Of a stretch of 64,000 nt of DNA, positions 1-9,502 are shown in pieces. Numbering within the stretch: position 1 is the first letter of the stretch; every line of letters starts with the position of its first letter. The stretch lies in NCBI GenBank assembly GCA_964531025.1, contig CAZHDY010000003.1:196930-260929 (forward strand), given 5' to 3'. This DNA is from CALMEC01 sp964531025 (GTDB taxonomy: Bacteria; Actinomycetota; Thermoleophilia; Miltoncostaeales; Miltoncostaeaceae). The notes beneath the pieces are model-generated. The model was given only the letters and a program-made list of their open reading frames with translations. It was not told where the DNA came from and ran no database searches. A program made the translations under genes and the position numbers.

Positions 1-1362
1 CTTGTCGCGGAGGTTGGCCGCCTTCTCGAACTCCTGGTTCTCGATGGCGGCTTCCTTGTCGCGACGCGTGGTCTCGATCTCGTCCTCGAGCTCGCGGAAC
101 GACGGCGGAGCGGTCATCGTCTTGATGCGCATCCGCGACGCCGCCTCGTCGATGAGGTCGATGGCCTTGTCGGGAAGGAAACGGTCCGAGATGTAGCGGT
201 CGGCCAGGGTGGCCGCCGCCGCCAGGGACTCGTCGGTGATCTCGACGCGGTGGTGGGCCTCGTACCGATCGCGCAGGCCACGGAGGATCTGCTCGGTCTC
301 GTCGATGGAGGGCTCGTCCACCTGGATCTTCTGGAAGCGACGCTCAAGAGCGGGGTCACGCTCGAGGTACTTCCGGAACTCGTCAAGCGTCGTGGCGCCG
401 ATGGTCTGGAGCTCACCGCGGGCGAGCGCCGGCTTCAGGATGGAGGCGGCGTCGATCGCGCCCTCGGCGGCACCGGCGCCGACGAGGTTGTGGAGCTCGT
501 CGATGAACAGGATGATGTCGCCGCGCTGGGTGATCTCCTTCATCACCTTCTTGAGGCGCTCCTCGAACTCACCGCGGTACTTCGACCCGGCCACCAGGGC
601 GGCGAGGTCGAGGGTGTAGATCTGCTTGCCGCGGAGGAGGTCCGGGACGGTGCCGCCCGAGATGCGCTGGGCGAGTCCCTCGACGACCGCGGTCTTCCCA
701 ACGCCGGGCTCGCCTATGAGAACCGGGTTGTTCTTGGTTCGACGCGAGAGGATCTGCATGACCCGTTCGATCTCGGTCTGACGGCCGACCACCGGGTCGA
801 GCTTTCCGTCCGACGCCATCTTGGTGAGGTTGCGGCCGAACTGGTCGAGAAGCTTGCTCGACTTCTTCTCGCCCGAACCCGCGGCACCGCTGCCACCGGC
901 CGTGGCGCCCTGACGGGAGCGACCACTGGGACCGGAGAGCATCCGGATGATCTCGTTGCGGATCTTCTCGGAGTCGGCGTCGAAGTCGGCGAGGATGCGG
1001 GCGGCCACGCCCTCGTTCTCGCGCACGAGCCCGAGGAGGATGTGCTCCGTCCCGATGTAGTTGTGTCCCAGTGAGAGCGCCTCGCGCAGCGCGAGCTCCA
1101 GCACCTTCTTCGCCCGTGGTGTGAACGGGATCTGGCCGGAGGTGACCTCCTCGCCGGCACCGACGATGCGGACGACCTGGCCACGCACCTCGTCGACAGT
1201 AATCTCGAGCCCTTCGAGCACACGTGCGGCGAGGCCCTCCTCCTCACGGAGAAGGCCGAGCAGGATGTGCTCGGTGCCGATGTAGTTGTGCTTGAGGGTG
1301 CGGGCCTCCTCCTGGGCGAGGACGACCACCTGGCGGGCGCGTTCTGTGAAGCGTTCGAACAT
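1..1362 (-). CDS. clpC: ATP-dependent Clp protease unfoldase ClpC, N-terminal part (cut by window edge)
   Basis: AAA+ unfoldase that delivers proteins to ClpP in the cytoplasm. The visible 454 residues hold two Clp_N repeats (about 1-70 and 80-145, both with the pattern [12 protein letters not shown]), a Gly/Ser-rich linker (143-167), and the first AAA+ module with Walker A GEPGVGKT (217-224) and Walker B ILFIDE (284-289). The M domain begins at the edge and the second AAA+ domain lies outside. The ATG is preceded by AAGGAG with nine bases between, and the protein starts with the family-typical [10 protein letters not shown]. It ends the conserved actinobacterial gene order; its protease partner ClpP is encoded at about 20.4 kb. 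In mycobacteria clpC follows lysS and lsr2. Here lsr2 is absent and unrelated genes separate it from the lysyl-tRNA synthetase. Confidence 0.97.
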   Translation of the reverse strand, partial: MFERFTERARQVVVLAQEEARTLKHNYIGTEHILLGLLREEEGLAARVLEGLEITVDEVRGQVVRIVGAGEEVTSGQIPFTPRAKKVLELALREALSLGHNYIGTEHILLGLVRENEGVAARILADFDADSEKIRNEIIRMLSGPSGRSRQGATAGGSGAAGSGEKKSSKLLDQFGRNLTKMASDGKLDPVVGRQTEIERVMQILSRRTKNNPVLIGEPGVGKTAVVEGLAQRISGGTVPDLLRGKQIYTLDLAALVAGSKYRGEFEERLKKVMKEITQRGDIILFIDELHNLVGAGAAEGAIDAASILKPALARGELQTIGATTLDEFRKYLERDPALERRFQKIQVDEPSIDETEQILRGLRDRYEAHHRVEITDESLAAAATLADRYISDRFLPDKAIDLIDEAASRMRIKTMTAPPSFRELEDEIETTRRDKEAAIENQEFEKAANLRDK

Positions 1363-1462
1363 GGACTGGCGCTCCTTACGTGCGGATGCTCATGGCATCG
1401 GCACAGGACGCGGAGAACCCAACGCGGGAGGCCGGGAAGTCCGCTTCTTGTGCGAGAAGAAA

Positions 1463-1648
1463 CTAAGCAGGAAAATTAGCACGGGTGTCGTTCCCTGAGC
1501 CCACCGGCACCTGGCCCTGGGTAGCGCATGCCCCAGCGGATTGCGGGGCGCCCTCGCAGCAGGTCTCCACCTTGCGGTGGCAACGGTCGCACCACACGCC
1601 GTTGTGGCGCCATGCCAGCTCTCCGTCACATGCCGGGCAAAGTCCCAT
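1463..1648 (-). CDS. small zinc-ribbon-like protein, 61 residues
   Basis: I do not recognise a named family. The N-terminal half carries CPAC (residues 4-7) and CDRC (20-23), the spacing of a small zinc ribbon, followed by a CC pair (30-31) and one more cysteine (41). The second half is low complexity. A GATACT hexamer lies exactly seven bases before the ATG, which fits a leaderless transcript, and no Shine-Dalgarno sequence is visible. An in-frame upstream ATG would add 13 residues. It sits alone between clpC and rpsR on the same strand. The cysteine pattern argues for a real gene; the short length keeps confidence moderate. Confidence 0.5.
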   Translation of the reverse strand: MGLCPACDGELAWRHNGVWCDRCHRKVETCCEGAPQSAGACATQGQVPVGSGNDTRANFPA

Positions 1649-1747
1649 CCATAGGAGTATCCCACGCGCGTTCGGACCACCGAACACGCGCGGGTCTCAC
1701 AGCGTTGGTTCCATGCGGTTCCGCCGAGGCGCACCGCATGCCCGAGG

Positions 1748-2161
1748 TCAGACCTCCGCGGTCTCCTCGATGAGGATCGTCTCGGTCTCCGTCTCCTCGA
1801 GGACCTCACCCGACGGCACGTCGTCGGTGCGCGGACGGTCGCGACGCGGAGGCGGCGAACCCGCGGCGGATGCGGCGCCGACGGCACCACGCTCGCGCTG
1901 CTTGCGCTCCTGGTCGGGGTACGGGAAAAGCCCCATCGTGCGCGCGCGCTTCACCGCGCGGGCGAGCTGGGACTGCTGGCGCCGTGACAGACCGGTGATG
2001 CGACGGGAGCGGATCTTCCCACGCTCGGACAGGAAACGACGAAGCGACGGGAAGTTCTTCCAGTCGATCTCCTCCGCCGCGAGCTGCGGCCGCCGCTTAC
2101 GCGGTGCCGGCGGCGCCGGACGCTTGCCGCCCTTACGTGGATCCTGCTTCTGCCTACCCAT
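1748..2161 (-). CDS. rpsR: 30S ribosomal protein S18, zinc-independent form with acidic tail
   Basis: Small-subunit protein that binds the platform of the 30S subunit with S6. The core (about residues 30-85) shows the family blocks FLSERGKIRSRRITGLSRR and QLARAVKRARTMGLFPY. It has 137 residues against the usual 75-85. The extra length is a basic Lys/Arg/Pro N-terminus (1-28) and a C-terminal tail (about 88-137) that ends in a Glu/Thr-rich stretch. The N-terminal cysteines that bind zinc in C+ type S18 are absent. It stands alone, not in the common rpsF-ssb-rpsR-rplI operon. It may therefore be the second, zinc-sparing paralogue found in many actinobacteria or the only S18; the window cannot decide. 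GAGGAG lies just upstream of the ATG. Confidence 0.88.
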   Translation of the reverse strand: MGRQKQDPRKGGKRPAPPAPRKRRPQLAAEEIDWKNFPSLRRFLSERGKIRSRRITGLSRRQQSQLARAVKRARTMGLFPYPDQERKQRERGAVGAASAAGSPPPRRDRPRTDDVPSGEVLEETETETILIEETAEV

Positions 2162-2313
2162 ACGCTCCTCGAATTCGAAACCGGCCGGTGATAGTAGCGA
2201 ATCCGAGGGCGTCAGGCGAGAACGCCGCGTGAGATGCCTCGACGGCCGACCCTCGGGCGGCCGCCGGCCGGGCGCGGACCGAGCTTCCTTCCGTCACGAC
2301 ACGGTGTGGTTTG

Positions 2314-2775
2314 ATGACCCCGATGGACACGGGAACCGTCATCACGGTGGTCGCAGCCGTCCTCGGCGCGCTGCTCGCGGGCCTCTACGTCGCGTTCGCG
2401 GTGGCGGTGATGCCCGGGCTTCGGAGGACGACGGACGCGACGTTCACCGCGACCATGACCTCGGTGAATACGGCCATCCTGAACCCGCTGTTCCTCATCC
2501 TCTTCTTCGGTGCGCCCGTCGCCGCGGTGCTCGCCGCCGTGTTCGATGACGTCGGTCGTCCGTGGCTCATCACCGGGGCCGTGCTCGCGGTGGTCGCCAC
2601 GTGGCTCACGGTCCTGGTCAACGTGCCGCTCAACAACCGGCTCGATGCCGACCGCAACAGCGGCGACCCGCATGCCCGGGTCCATTTCGAACGTCCATGG
2701 GTACGGGCCAACGCCGTTCGCACCGTGCTGCACATCGCCTCGGCGACCTGCCTGGTGATCGCGCTGACCCGCTAG
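2314..2775 (+). CDS. DUF1772 (anthrone oxygenase-like) membrane protein
   Basis: Integral membrane protein of 153 residues with four hydrophobic segments (roughly 8-32, 53-77, 85-105 and 133-151). The loop with MPGLRRT after the first segment and the block VNVPLNNRL after the third are typical of DUF1772. Some members of this family are annotated as anthrone oxygenases, but no activity can be assigned from sequence. A TTG one codon upstream is an alternative start, and no clear Shine-Dalgarno sequence is visible. It is transcribed divergently from rpsR. Confidence 0.75.
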   Translation: MTPMDTGTVITVVAAVLGALLAGLYVAFAVAVMPGLRRTTDATFTATMTSVNTAILNPLFLILFFGAPVAAVLAAVFDDVGRPWLITGAVLAVVATWLTVLVNVPLNNRLDADRNSGDPHARVHFERPWVRANAVRTVLHIASATCLVIALTR

Positions 2776-2869
2776 ACGACGACCTCAGCCGACCGCCGGA
2801 GGAGAAAGCACGGACGGCCCTGCAGAGGTGACAGACCCGACCGCGGGGTGCCCGTTCTATGCTCGCCCC

Positions 2870-3994
2870 ATGTCCGCACTCGAGATCGCCGCCTCCGCCC
2901 CGCTCCGTCCGCCCCTGCAGGCCGTGTTCGACACCGTGGCACGCCAGCGCGAGCAGGGCGCCGCCGCCGTCTGGTGGGCGGACCACCTGCTCCACTGGTT
3001 CCCCCAGTCCATCTGGACACCGGACATCGTCCCCGCGGCCGCCACGCAGCCCAGCCCGCACACGTGGTGCGACCCGTTCGCCCTTGTCGCGGCGACGGCG
3101 CAGCACGTCCCCGACATCCGCTTCGGCATCGGCGTCACCGACACCGTGCGGCGTCACCCCGCGGCGCTCGCGCAGACGGCACTCACCCTGGATCACCTCA
3201 CCCAGGGACGGTTCATCCTCGGCGTCGGTGCCGGTGAGGCCCTCAACCTCACGCCGATGGGCATGGAGAACCGTCCGGCGCTCAGCCGCCTCCGGGAGGC
3301 GCTGGAGGCGATGCGGCTGCTGTTCTCGACCACCGACGAGGTCGACTACGACGGCGAGCACGTGACCCTTCGCGGCGCGGCCGTGGGACTCGAACCGTTC
3401 GGGGACGCCCCGCCGCCCGTCTGGGTCGCCGCCCACGGACCCCGCGGGCTTCGCACGGCCGGTGAGTTCGGCGACGGATGGTTCCCCGTGTGCACGCGCC
3501 CCGACGACTACCGCCGGATGTGGGACGCCGTGCGGTCCGCCGCCCGTGAGGCGGGGCGCGACGACGCGGTCACGCCGGCCCTCTACGCGCGCGTCGTGGT
3601 GACCGAGACCGACGACGCCGCGATCCGGGCGGCAGGCTCGTCACGACTTCTGCGCTTCATCACGATCACCGCTCCGGCCGAGGCCTACGAACGCCACGGC
3701 GCCGAACATCCGCTGGGAGCCGGTTCCAACGGGATCACCCACTTCCTGCCGACCGGGCTCTCCCGCGAGGAGGCCCTCGGCCTGGCCGACCGGGTACCCC
3801 CGGAGGTCGTCTGCGAGACCGTCATCGCCGGAGCGCCCGACACCGTCGCGCGGCGCCTCGCCGAGATGGCCGACGCCGGAGCGCGTCACATCCAGGTGGT
3901 CAACATGACGCCGCTCTCGTCGTTCGACCTGGCCGGCCCCAGCATCGCGCTGGTGGGCGAGACCATCGCCGAACTGCGCCGCCTCACCGCCTGA
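2870..3994 (+). CDS. LLM-class flavin- or F420-dependent oxidoreductase
   Basis: Luciferase-like TIM-barrel monooxygenase/reductase of 374 residues. Family signatures are the internal LTQGRFILGVGAGE block, the substrate-loop region with PPVWVAAHGPRGLRTAGEFGDGW, and the C-terminal GAPDTVARRLAEMADAGARHIQV helix-strand pair. Actinobacterial members usually use coenzyme F420, which would fit, but the cofactor is not proven. The ATG is chosen because TATGCT lies six bases upstream, as expected for a leaderless gene; an in-frame GTG at 2828 would add 14 poorly folded residues. No operon partner is apparent. Confidence 0.85.
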   Translation: MSALEIAASAPLRPPLQAVFDTVARQREQGAAAVWWADHLLHWFPQSIWTPDIVPAAATQPSPHTWCDPFALVAATAQHVPDIRFGIGVTDTVRRHPAALAQTALTLDHLTQGRFILGVGAGEALNLTPMGMENRPALSRLREALEAMRLLFSTTDEVDYDGEHVTLRGAAVGLEPFGDAPPPVWVAAHGPRGLRTAGEFGDGWFPVCTRPDDYRRMWDAVRSAAREAGRDDAVTPALYARVVVTETDDAAIRAAGSSRLLRFITITAPAEAYERHGAEHPLGAGSNGITHFLPTGLSREEALGLADRVPPEVVCETVIAGAPDTVARRLAEMADAGARHIQVVNMTPLSSFDLAGPSIALVGETIAELRRLTA

Positions 3995-4072
3995 GGCGGG
4001 ACGTCTCGTTATCCGGCCTGAGCGTCGGCGATCAGCGAACGCTCCCCGTTCCCTTCGCTGCGACCCGGCAGA

Positions 4073-5863
4073 TCAGAGCGACCGGTAGTAATCGCGAATC
4101 GTCGCGGCCATCAGCTTGCGCCGCTCGGCGAGGAATTCCCGGTAGGAGCTGGCGTCGACGGACGCGATATCCGCGGGCACGGCGTTCTCGGCCAGATTGC
4201 GCACCAGGTCGTCGGCATCGACGATCTCGCCCAGGGTCAGGGTCCCTGAGGAGATCTGCTCACCGACCTGGGCCATGTATTCGCCCGGTGGCTTGTTGCT
4301 GATGCTGATGTTGATCGACGTCTCCGTAAGGGCATAGTTGGCGACCTGGTTGTAGTCGCCCCGATCGGGGAACCCGTTCTTCTGTAGGTAATCCTTCGGC
4401 ACGATGTGGTGGATGTCACCGAACTGCTGGTGCATGGCCGCGACAGTGATGGCTTTGGAGAGGAAGCCGCGTGCAAGGCCGGCGACCTGCGCGGCAAGGA
4501 ACGTCTGGAAGAACGGGCTGATGGTGCTCGTCGTCTCCAATGCGTTGGGCAGCGTCACCATCCAGAACGCGTCGGACAGTTCGGACTCCTCGATCTGCCG
4601 GAGATAGTCGGCCGCGCCGAGCTCGGAGATCCTCCGGATGTCCTGTTCCCAGGTCGACTCGAAGCTGGCCGTGGACCGGCCCGTGAGGGTCGACATCACG
4701 AACCAGCGCTTCACGATCTGCTTCCGATCTCCCTCGCTCAGCGATGCGTCGGCGCAGAGACGTAGGTAGAGCGCATAGGCGAAGTTCAGAGTGTTCTTCG
4801 AGTTCACCATGGACGCTCGGATGAAACCGGCAGACTTGATCAGCATCAGGAAGCTCTCGAAGCGGTACTTCTTGACGATCTCGTCGAGAGCGCCTTCGAG
4901 ACGGTCGTAGGCAACGGGGATCCGTGCCTCGTCGACCTTTCGCGTATCGGGATCGCGCCCCGACAACTCACTCACGATGCTCGACGCCTTGCCCCGGTTG
5001 AATCCGACCAGACCCGCGACGCGGATCACGTCACCGTAGGCCGGGTCGTACAGATCCTCGGCGACGTCCTTCAGCCAGGCGATCTTGGGCAGGTGACCGG
5101 ACTCCACGAACCCCTGATCGTTCTCGTCGATGTCTGCGTATGCGTGGGGGGCGACGGCGAGATGACAGAAGTAGTCGATGAGCTTCCGGAGGTTCCGGCC
5201 GCGCTCACCGTAGGTCGCGATCTTGCTCATCGCGAAGTCGGCGCTGTTGAGCGCCACGCCCTTCGAGTTGATCCGGATGAAGATCTCGGCGACGGTCTCC
5301 ACGTCAAGGTCGTCAGCCAGCCCGATGATGCCGATCTGAGCATTCTTGATCCTGCCGAGCTTGGTCAGGTTGACCTCGAAGAGCCCGCGATCCGCATCCG
5401 GATTCCGCTGCAGGTACTCCGCGGCGAACGACAAGGGCGACTCCGTGTTGAAGTACTCACTGATGTCGCCGATCCACTGAGGGTTCTTGGCGATGACCGG
5501 AGTGCGTGTCGCGAACTCCTCGGTGAGGGGGTTGAAGGCGATTACGATCCGAACCGATCTGTATCTCTTGTCGACCACGGGCAGGCCTGCGACGGCAGCC
5601 CGAAGCGCGGTGATCCGTTGCTGGCCGTCGATCAGAATCTGCTGGTGTGCGGCGACCTGGCCACCCTTGAGGTTGGCGCCCACGGACTGCCAGGTGATGA
5701 GGTAGCCCACCGGATAGCCCTTGTAGAGCGAGTCCATCAGGTCGCGGACCTTCACGCTGTCCCAGACGAACGGTCGCTGGAGTTCGGGGATCGCGATCTT
5801 GTCGCCTTTGACATCCGCTAGCAGCTGTTCAACCGCCGACTGTGTCACCGAGTACTTCGGCAT
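4073..5863 (-). CDS. GmrSD-like defence nuclease: DUF262 (ParB/Srx-like) fused to DUF1524 HNH
   Basis: Single-chain 596-residue protein resembling type IV restriction enzymes that cleave modified phage DNA. The N-terminal DUF262 domain shows IPELQRPFVWD (about 25-35), the nucleotide-site motif DGQQR (79-83) and the IRINSKGVALNSADF block. The C-terminal DUF1524 region holds a His-Me-finger core starting HHIVPK (485-490), then a conserved YNQVANYALT block (504-513) and an ISNKPPGEYM segment. GmrS and GmrD functions are therefore joined, as in GmrSD fusions and BrxU-like proteins. Base composition is visibly less GC-rich than the neighbours, suggesting transfer. It stands alone without a methylase, which fits a modification-dependent enzyme. 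GGGAG lies four bases before the ATG. Confidence 0.88.
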   Translation of the reverse strand: MPKYSVTQSAVEQLLADVKGDKIAIPELQRPFVWDSVKVRDLMDSLYKGYPVGYLITWQSVGANLKGGQVAAHQQILIDGQQRITALRAAVAGLPVVDKRYRSVRIVIAFNPLTEEFATRTPVIAKNPQWIGDISEYFNTESPLSFAAEYLQRNPDADRGLFEVNLTKLGRIKNAQIGIIGLADDLDVETVAEIFIRINSKGVALNSADFAMSKIATYGERGRNLRKLIDYFCHLAVAPHAYADIDENDQGFVESGHLPKIAWLKDVAEDLYDPAYGDVIRVAGLVGFNRGKASSIVSELSGRDPDTRKVDEARIPVAYDRLEGALDEIVKKYRFESFLMLIKSAGFIRASMVNSKNTLNFAYALYLRLCADASLSEGDRKQIVKRWFVMSTLTGRSTASFESTWEQDIRRISELGAADYLRQIEESELSDAFWMVTLPNALETTSTISPFFQTFLAAQVAGLARGFLSKAITVAAMHQQFGDIHHIVPKDYLQKNGFPDRGDYNQVANYALTETSINISISNKPPGEYMAQVGEQISSGTLTLGEIVDADDLVRNLAENAVPADIASVDASSYREFLAERRKLMAATIRDYYRSL

Positions 5864-6040
5864 ATCTCTCCCTCACATGGCTTGGCGGAGGCGTCCGTAC
5901 GGCCCCGCGGGAGCCGCTCGGATCACGTACCTGTGGTCACCATCGACAGAGGCCGTCTCGTCCTGAACACCGGCGGCCTCAGGATGCCGCGCTCGTCCAT
6001 GATCGGATCCCCGCCCCTGGGCGGGAGACGGATCGGACGT

Positions 6041-7708
6041 TCAGTCCGTGGCGCCGGTCGCGTCCCCCGCCAGGGTGCCGTCCAAGGCGCGCGCGATCAG
6101 CGCACGCGTCTCGTCCAGACCGAACAGCGCCACCAGCGGTCCGAAGCGCGGGCCTCGCTCGGCTCCCAGGAGCACCTGGTAGAGCATGTTGAACCATGCT
6201 CGTGACACACCCGGCCGCTCCGGGGTCGCGCCCTTGGCGTCGAGGTCCTGGTAGCGCGGGATGGACCGGCCCACGTCGTAGACCGCCGTCTGGATCTCGT
6301 CTCCCGTGGCATCGACCGGAAGATCGGCGAGGACCGCATCGAGCGAGCGGAGGGCGTCGCGTTCCACCTCGTCCGGTACCCGGAACACGCGCTCGGGCTT
6401 CACGAAGTCCTCGTAGTAGCGGAGCGCGTAGCCGATGAGCGCGTCCAGCCGCGGGTGCGTCTCGGGAGAGACCCCCGGCGCATACCGCTGGAGGAATCCC
6501 CACAGGACGTCACGGTCGTCGGTGTTCGCCACCGACACGAGGTTCAGGAGGAGGGCGAACGTGACCGGCGTGCGACCACCGCCGCCGAGCGGCTCGGGTT
6601 CGGGCGGCGCGCCGCCATGGATGTGCCACACGGGGCTCGCGAGCTGCTTCTGCGGGTCGAGCCGCCCGTATCCCTCCAGATGCGCCAGGTATTCGTCGAC
6701 ATGACGAGGAATGACGCCGAAGTGCAGTCGCTTGGCCTCACGCGGCTTGCCGTAGAGGAAGAGCTGCAGACTTTCAGGACTCGCGTAGCGCAGCCACTCG
6801 TCGATGGAGAGGCCGTTTCCCCGTGACTTCGAGATCTTCTGCCCCTGCTCGTCGAGGAAGAGTTCGTAGATGAAGCCCTCCGGAGGACGGCCGCCCAGGA
6901 TGCGCACGATGTCGCCGGCCAGGCGAACCGAGTCGGTGAGGTCCTTCCCCGACATCTCGTAGTCGACGCCCAGGGCGTACCAGCGCATCGCCCAGTCCGG
7001 CTTCCACTGCAGCTTGCAGTGGCCACCGGTGACCGGGGTCTCGAAGCGCTCACCGCTGTCGGGATCGGTCCAGACGAGTGTGGCGTCGTCCACACGGACC
7101 TCGTCGATCGGCACCTGCATGACCACGTCCGTCACGGGATGGATCGGGAGGAACGGCGAATAGGTGGATGCACGCTCCTCCCGCAGGGACGGCAGCATGA
7201 CCGCCATCACCTCGTCGAAGCACTCCAGCATGCGGAGCAGCGCCGGGTCGAAGCGTCCGGAGGTGTAGTACTCAGTGGACGACGCGAACTCGTACTCGAA
7301 GCCGTAGCCGTCGAGGAACTCCCTCAGCTTCGCGTTGTTGTGCGCGGCGAAGCTCTCGTAGCGGCCGAAGGGGTCCGGCACACGGGTCAGCGGCCGGCCG
7401 AGGTTCTCCCGGAGGAGTTCCTGGTTGGGGACGTTCTCCGGCACCTTGCGCAGGCCGTCCATGTCGTCCGAGAAGCACAGGAGCCGGGTGGGGACGTCCG
7501 AGAGGGCCTGGAACGCACGGCGCACCATGGTCGTGCGCGCAACCTCCTGGAACGTCCCGATGTGCGGCAGCCCGCTCGGCCCGTAGCCGGTCTCGAACAA
7601 GACCTCCTCGGGAGGCGTGTCGGCCGCGGCCACGCGGTCGACCAGCTTGCGAGCCTCGACGAACGGCCAGGCGCGGCTCGCCATCGCGACTTCGCGGAGG
7701 TCACTCAT
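6041..7708 (-). CDS. lysK: class I lysyl-tRNA synthetase
   Basis: Charges tRNA-Lys with lysine. This is the archaeal-type class I enzyme, unrelated in fold to the usual bacterial class II LysRS. The Rossmann domain carries the HIGH-equivalent PHIG (48-51) within [16 protein letters not shown] and the KMSKS-equivalent KISKS (291-295); [13 protein letters not shown] (231-243) is also family-typical. The C-terminal helical domain binds the anticodon. A GTG six bases upstream is an alternative start. The gene begins 24 bases after greA and is probably co-transcribed with it. It occupies the place where mycobacteria have class II lysS, which suggests replacement in situ. Confidence 0.96.
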   Translation of the reverse strand: MSDLREVAMASRAWPFVEARKLVDRVAAADTPPEEVLFETGYGPSGLPHIGTFQEVARTTMVRRAFQALSDVPTRLLCFSDDMDGLRKVPENVPNQELLRENLGRPLTRVPDPFGRYESFAAHNNAKLREFLDGYGFEYEFASSTEYYTSGRFDPALLRMLECFDEVMAVMLPSLREERASTYSPFLPIHPVTDVVMQVPIDEVRVDDATLVWTDPDSGERFETPVTGGHCKLQWKPDWAMRWYALGVDYEMSGKDLTDSVRLAGDIVRILGGRPPEGFIYELFLDEQGQKISKSRGNGLSIDEWLRYASPESLQLFLYGKPREAKRLHFGVIPRHVDEYLAHLEGYGRLDPQKQLASPVWHIHGGAPPEPEPLGGGGRTPVTFALLLNLVSVANTDDRDVLWGFLQRYAPGVSPETHPRLDALIGYALRYYEDFVKPERVFRVPDEVERDALRSLDAVLADLPVDATGDEIQTAVYDVGRSIPRYQDLDAKGATPERPGVSRAWFNMLYQVLLGAERGPRFGPLVALFGLDETRALIARALDGTLAGDATGATD

Positions 7709-7732
7709 AGTCACCCGTGCCCGGTGAGGAGC

Positions 7733-8215
7733 TCAGTGTCCGCCGGTCTGGATCTTCATCACCTGGTACTCCAGCGCGCCGCGCGGGGTGGTGACGGAGA
7801 GCTTGTCGCCCTTCTTCTTGCCGAGGACCGCCTTGCCCAGCGGGCTCTCCGACGAGAGCTTGTGCGCACGCGGGTCGGCCTCGGCCGATCCGACGACCGA
7901 GTACTCGGTGTTCTTCTTGGTGGCGAGGTCCTTCAGCGTGACGCGCGCCCCGATGGACACCGTCTCGGTGGAGACGTGCTCGGCGTCGACCACGCGGGCG
8001 TTGCGGAGCTGCTGTTCCAGGCCGAGGATGCGGGCCTCAAGCTGCGCCTGCTCGTTCTTGGCGTCGTCGTACTCGGAGTTCTCGGAGATGTCCCCGAACT
8101 CACGCGCCTCCTTGATACGGGCGGCGACCTCACGACGCTTCACGGTGGAGAGATGATCGATCTCCTCCTTGAGCTTGTGGTAGCCCTCTTCGGTTAGGAC
8201 GACTTCGCGCTCCAT
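7733..8215 (-). CDS. greA: transcription elongation factor GreA
   Basis: Binds the RNA polymerase secondary channel and stimulates cleavage of backtracked RNA. The 160-residue protein has the N-terminal coiled coil (about 5-75) with the acidic tip in the FGDISENSEYDDAK block and a C-terminal FKBP-like domain with SPLGKAVLGKKKGD. Length is normal. The ATG was preferred to a GTG two codons earlier because AAAGG lies five bases upstream of it. It is followed by lysK on the same transcript. Confidence 0.97.
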   Translation of the reverse strand: MEREVVLTEEGYHKLKEEIDHLSTVKRREVAARIKEAREFGDISENSEYDDAKNEQAQLEARILGLEQQLRNARVVDAEHVSTETVSIGARVTLKDLATKKNTEYSVVGSAEADPRAHKLSSESPLGKAVLGKKKGDKLSVTTPRGALEYQVMKIQTGGH

Positions 8216-8256
8216 ATGCACCTTTCACAGATCCGACGGACACCTGAGAACGGCGT

Positions 8257-8286
8257 ACCGTAGTCCACTTGCTCGTACGTTTACAA
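8257..8286 (-). promoter_or_regulatory. predicted promoter of greA-lysK
   Basis: On the minus strand TTGTAA and TACGGT are separated by 18 bases, giving a vegetative sigma-type promoter whose predicted start is about 35 bases before the greA ATG. It lies immediately outside the repeat element that ends at 8302. Prediction from sequence only. Confidence 0.5.
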
Positions 8287-8301
8287 CTGGTTGGGCGCCG
8301 C

Positions 8302-8470
8302 TAGATGAGTAGTGCCGCGGAAATCGCGGCGTGGTTCGTGCCCCCGGCGGCGCGGATACGCCACCGGACGACTCGAACAGGCGAACCAGCATGCCCTTCG
8401 GCGCCCGGCGACGCCCCGCATCCACCGGTGACGCGCCCCACATCCACTCTTCCGTGGCACCACTCATCTA
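8302..8470. repeat. TIR element copy A (about 169 bp, family 1)
   Basis: The ends are near-perfect inverted repeats: TAGATGAGTAGTGCC at the left and GGCACCACTCATCTA at the right (14 of 15 positions pair). The interior matches the copies at about 56.9 kb and 36.8 kb, for example GCATCCACCGGTGACGC. No transposase is encoded, so it resembles a MITE or REP-type element. The right end supplies the TAG stop codon of dusB, whose CDS ends exactly at the element border. Short translated frames inside it are by-products of the repeat. Confidence 0.8.
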
Positions 8471-9502
8471 ATGGACGCGTGCGAGGCGCGCCAGGTGCTC
8501 CAGTGCCGAATCCAGGGTGGGCTCGACCAGAAGCTGTGCTCGCTCCTCGACGGGGACATCGTGACCGGCGAGGTACCAGGGGTAGAACTTGCGCATGTAG
8601 GTGCATGCGCGGTTCTCACCGAGCGCCGCCCGGACGTCGTCCGCGAACCGCAGCACCTCCTCGACGATCACGTCGAGCGGGCGTAGATGCGGCGGACGGG
8701 CCTCGAGCACGTCCTCGTAGAGCCACGGGTTCCCGAGTGCCGGACGGCCGATGGCGACGGCCGTCGCACCGGTGTCCGCCAGGACGCGGGCGGCCTCCGC
8801 GGGCGAGTCGATGTCACCGCTCGCGATGACGGGGATGTCCACCGCCGCCACAAGCTCAGCCGTGTGGGCGTGGTCGGCGCGGCCCTCGTACTCCTCGGAG
8901 GCCGTACGCGGATGGAAGGTGATGGCCGAGGCCCCGGACGCCGCGAAGACCCGCGCGGCCCGGACCGGATCCGCCGTCTGCGGCGTAAGCCCACGACGCA
9001 TCTTCACCATCACGGGGATGTTGACCGCCCCGACGACGGCCTCCAGCACCCGGGCACCGGCCCGCGGATCCTCCAGAAGCGCCGCGCCGGCACCCGTCTT
9101 CAGAACCTTGCGGACGGGACACCCCATGTTTATGTCGAGCATGTCGGCACCCTCGTCGACGGCGACCCGTGCGGCCTCCGCCATAACCTCGGGGTCGGAG
9201 CCGAACAGCTGCATCGCCACGGGACCGCCGTCACGATCGGTCGCGAGCATGGCGTGGGTGCGCTCGTTGCTGTAGCGGACGCCATAGGCGGAGATCATCT
9301 CCGAAACGGCCAGCCCAACGCCGAAGCGACGCGACTGCTCGCGGAACGCCCAGTTGGCGATGCCCGCCAGCGGCGGCTGCACGACGCGGTTTCCGAGCAT
9401 CACGGACCCGATGGCGAAGGGCTCGGCCAGCGGCCATGCCCCGTCGAGTACGGGAAGCTCGACGTCGAGCACCGCGGCCGTACGGTTCATCCTCTTCCTC
9501 AT
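8468..9502 (-). CDS. dusB: tRNA-dihydrouridine synthase
   Basis: FMN enzyme that reduces uridine to dihydrouridine in the tRNA D-loop using NADPH. The TIM barrel (about 30-270) contains the catalytic cysteine Cys128 in NMGCPVRKV, the GAALL phosphate region, and the FMN-binding stretches IASGDI and AIGRPALGNPW. The C-terminal helical tRNA-binding domain follows, with the CTYMRKFYPWY motif. The start overlaps the coaX stop (ATGA), so the two are translationally coupled; an ATG five codons in, preceded by GAGGAAGAGG, is an alternative. The stop codon lies inside the terminal repeat of element copy A. Confidence 0.93.
   Translation of the reverse strand: MRKRMNRTAAVLDVELPVLDGAWPLAEPFAIGSVMLGNRVVQPPLAGIANWAFREQSRRFGVGLAVSEMISAYGVRYSNERTHAMLATDRDGGPVAMQLFGSDPEVMAEAARVAVDEGADMLDINMGCPVRKVLKTGAGAALLEDPRAGARVLEAVVGAVNIPVMVKMRRGLTPQTADPVRAARVFAASGASAITFHPRTASEEYEGRADHAHTAELVAAVDIPVIASGDIDSPAEAARVLADTGATAVAIGRPALGNPWLYEDVLEARPPHLRPLDVIVEEVLRFADDVRAALGENRACTYMRKFYPWYLAGHDVPVEERAQLLVEPTLDSALEHLARLARVH

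Noticed and set aside
1463..1500. CIRCE-like half site (TTAGCAC) upstream of clpC
   Set aside because: Only one half is present; the second inverted half needed for HrcA binding is missing.
8225..8467. 80-codon frame sharing peptide similarity with a frame at 56794-57009
   Set aside because: Both lie inside copies of the TIR element. The similarity comes from the DNA repeat, and the frames lack ribosome-binding sites and run through the terminal repeats.
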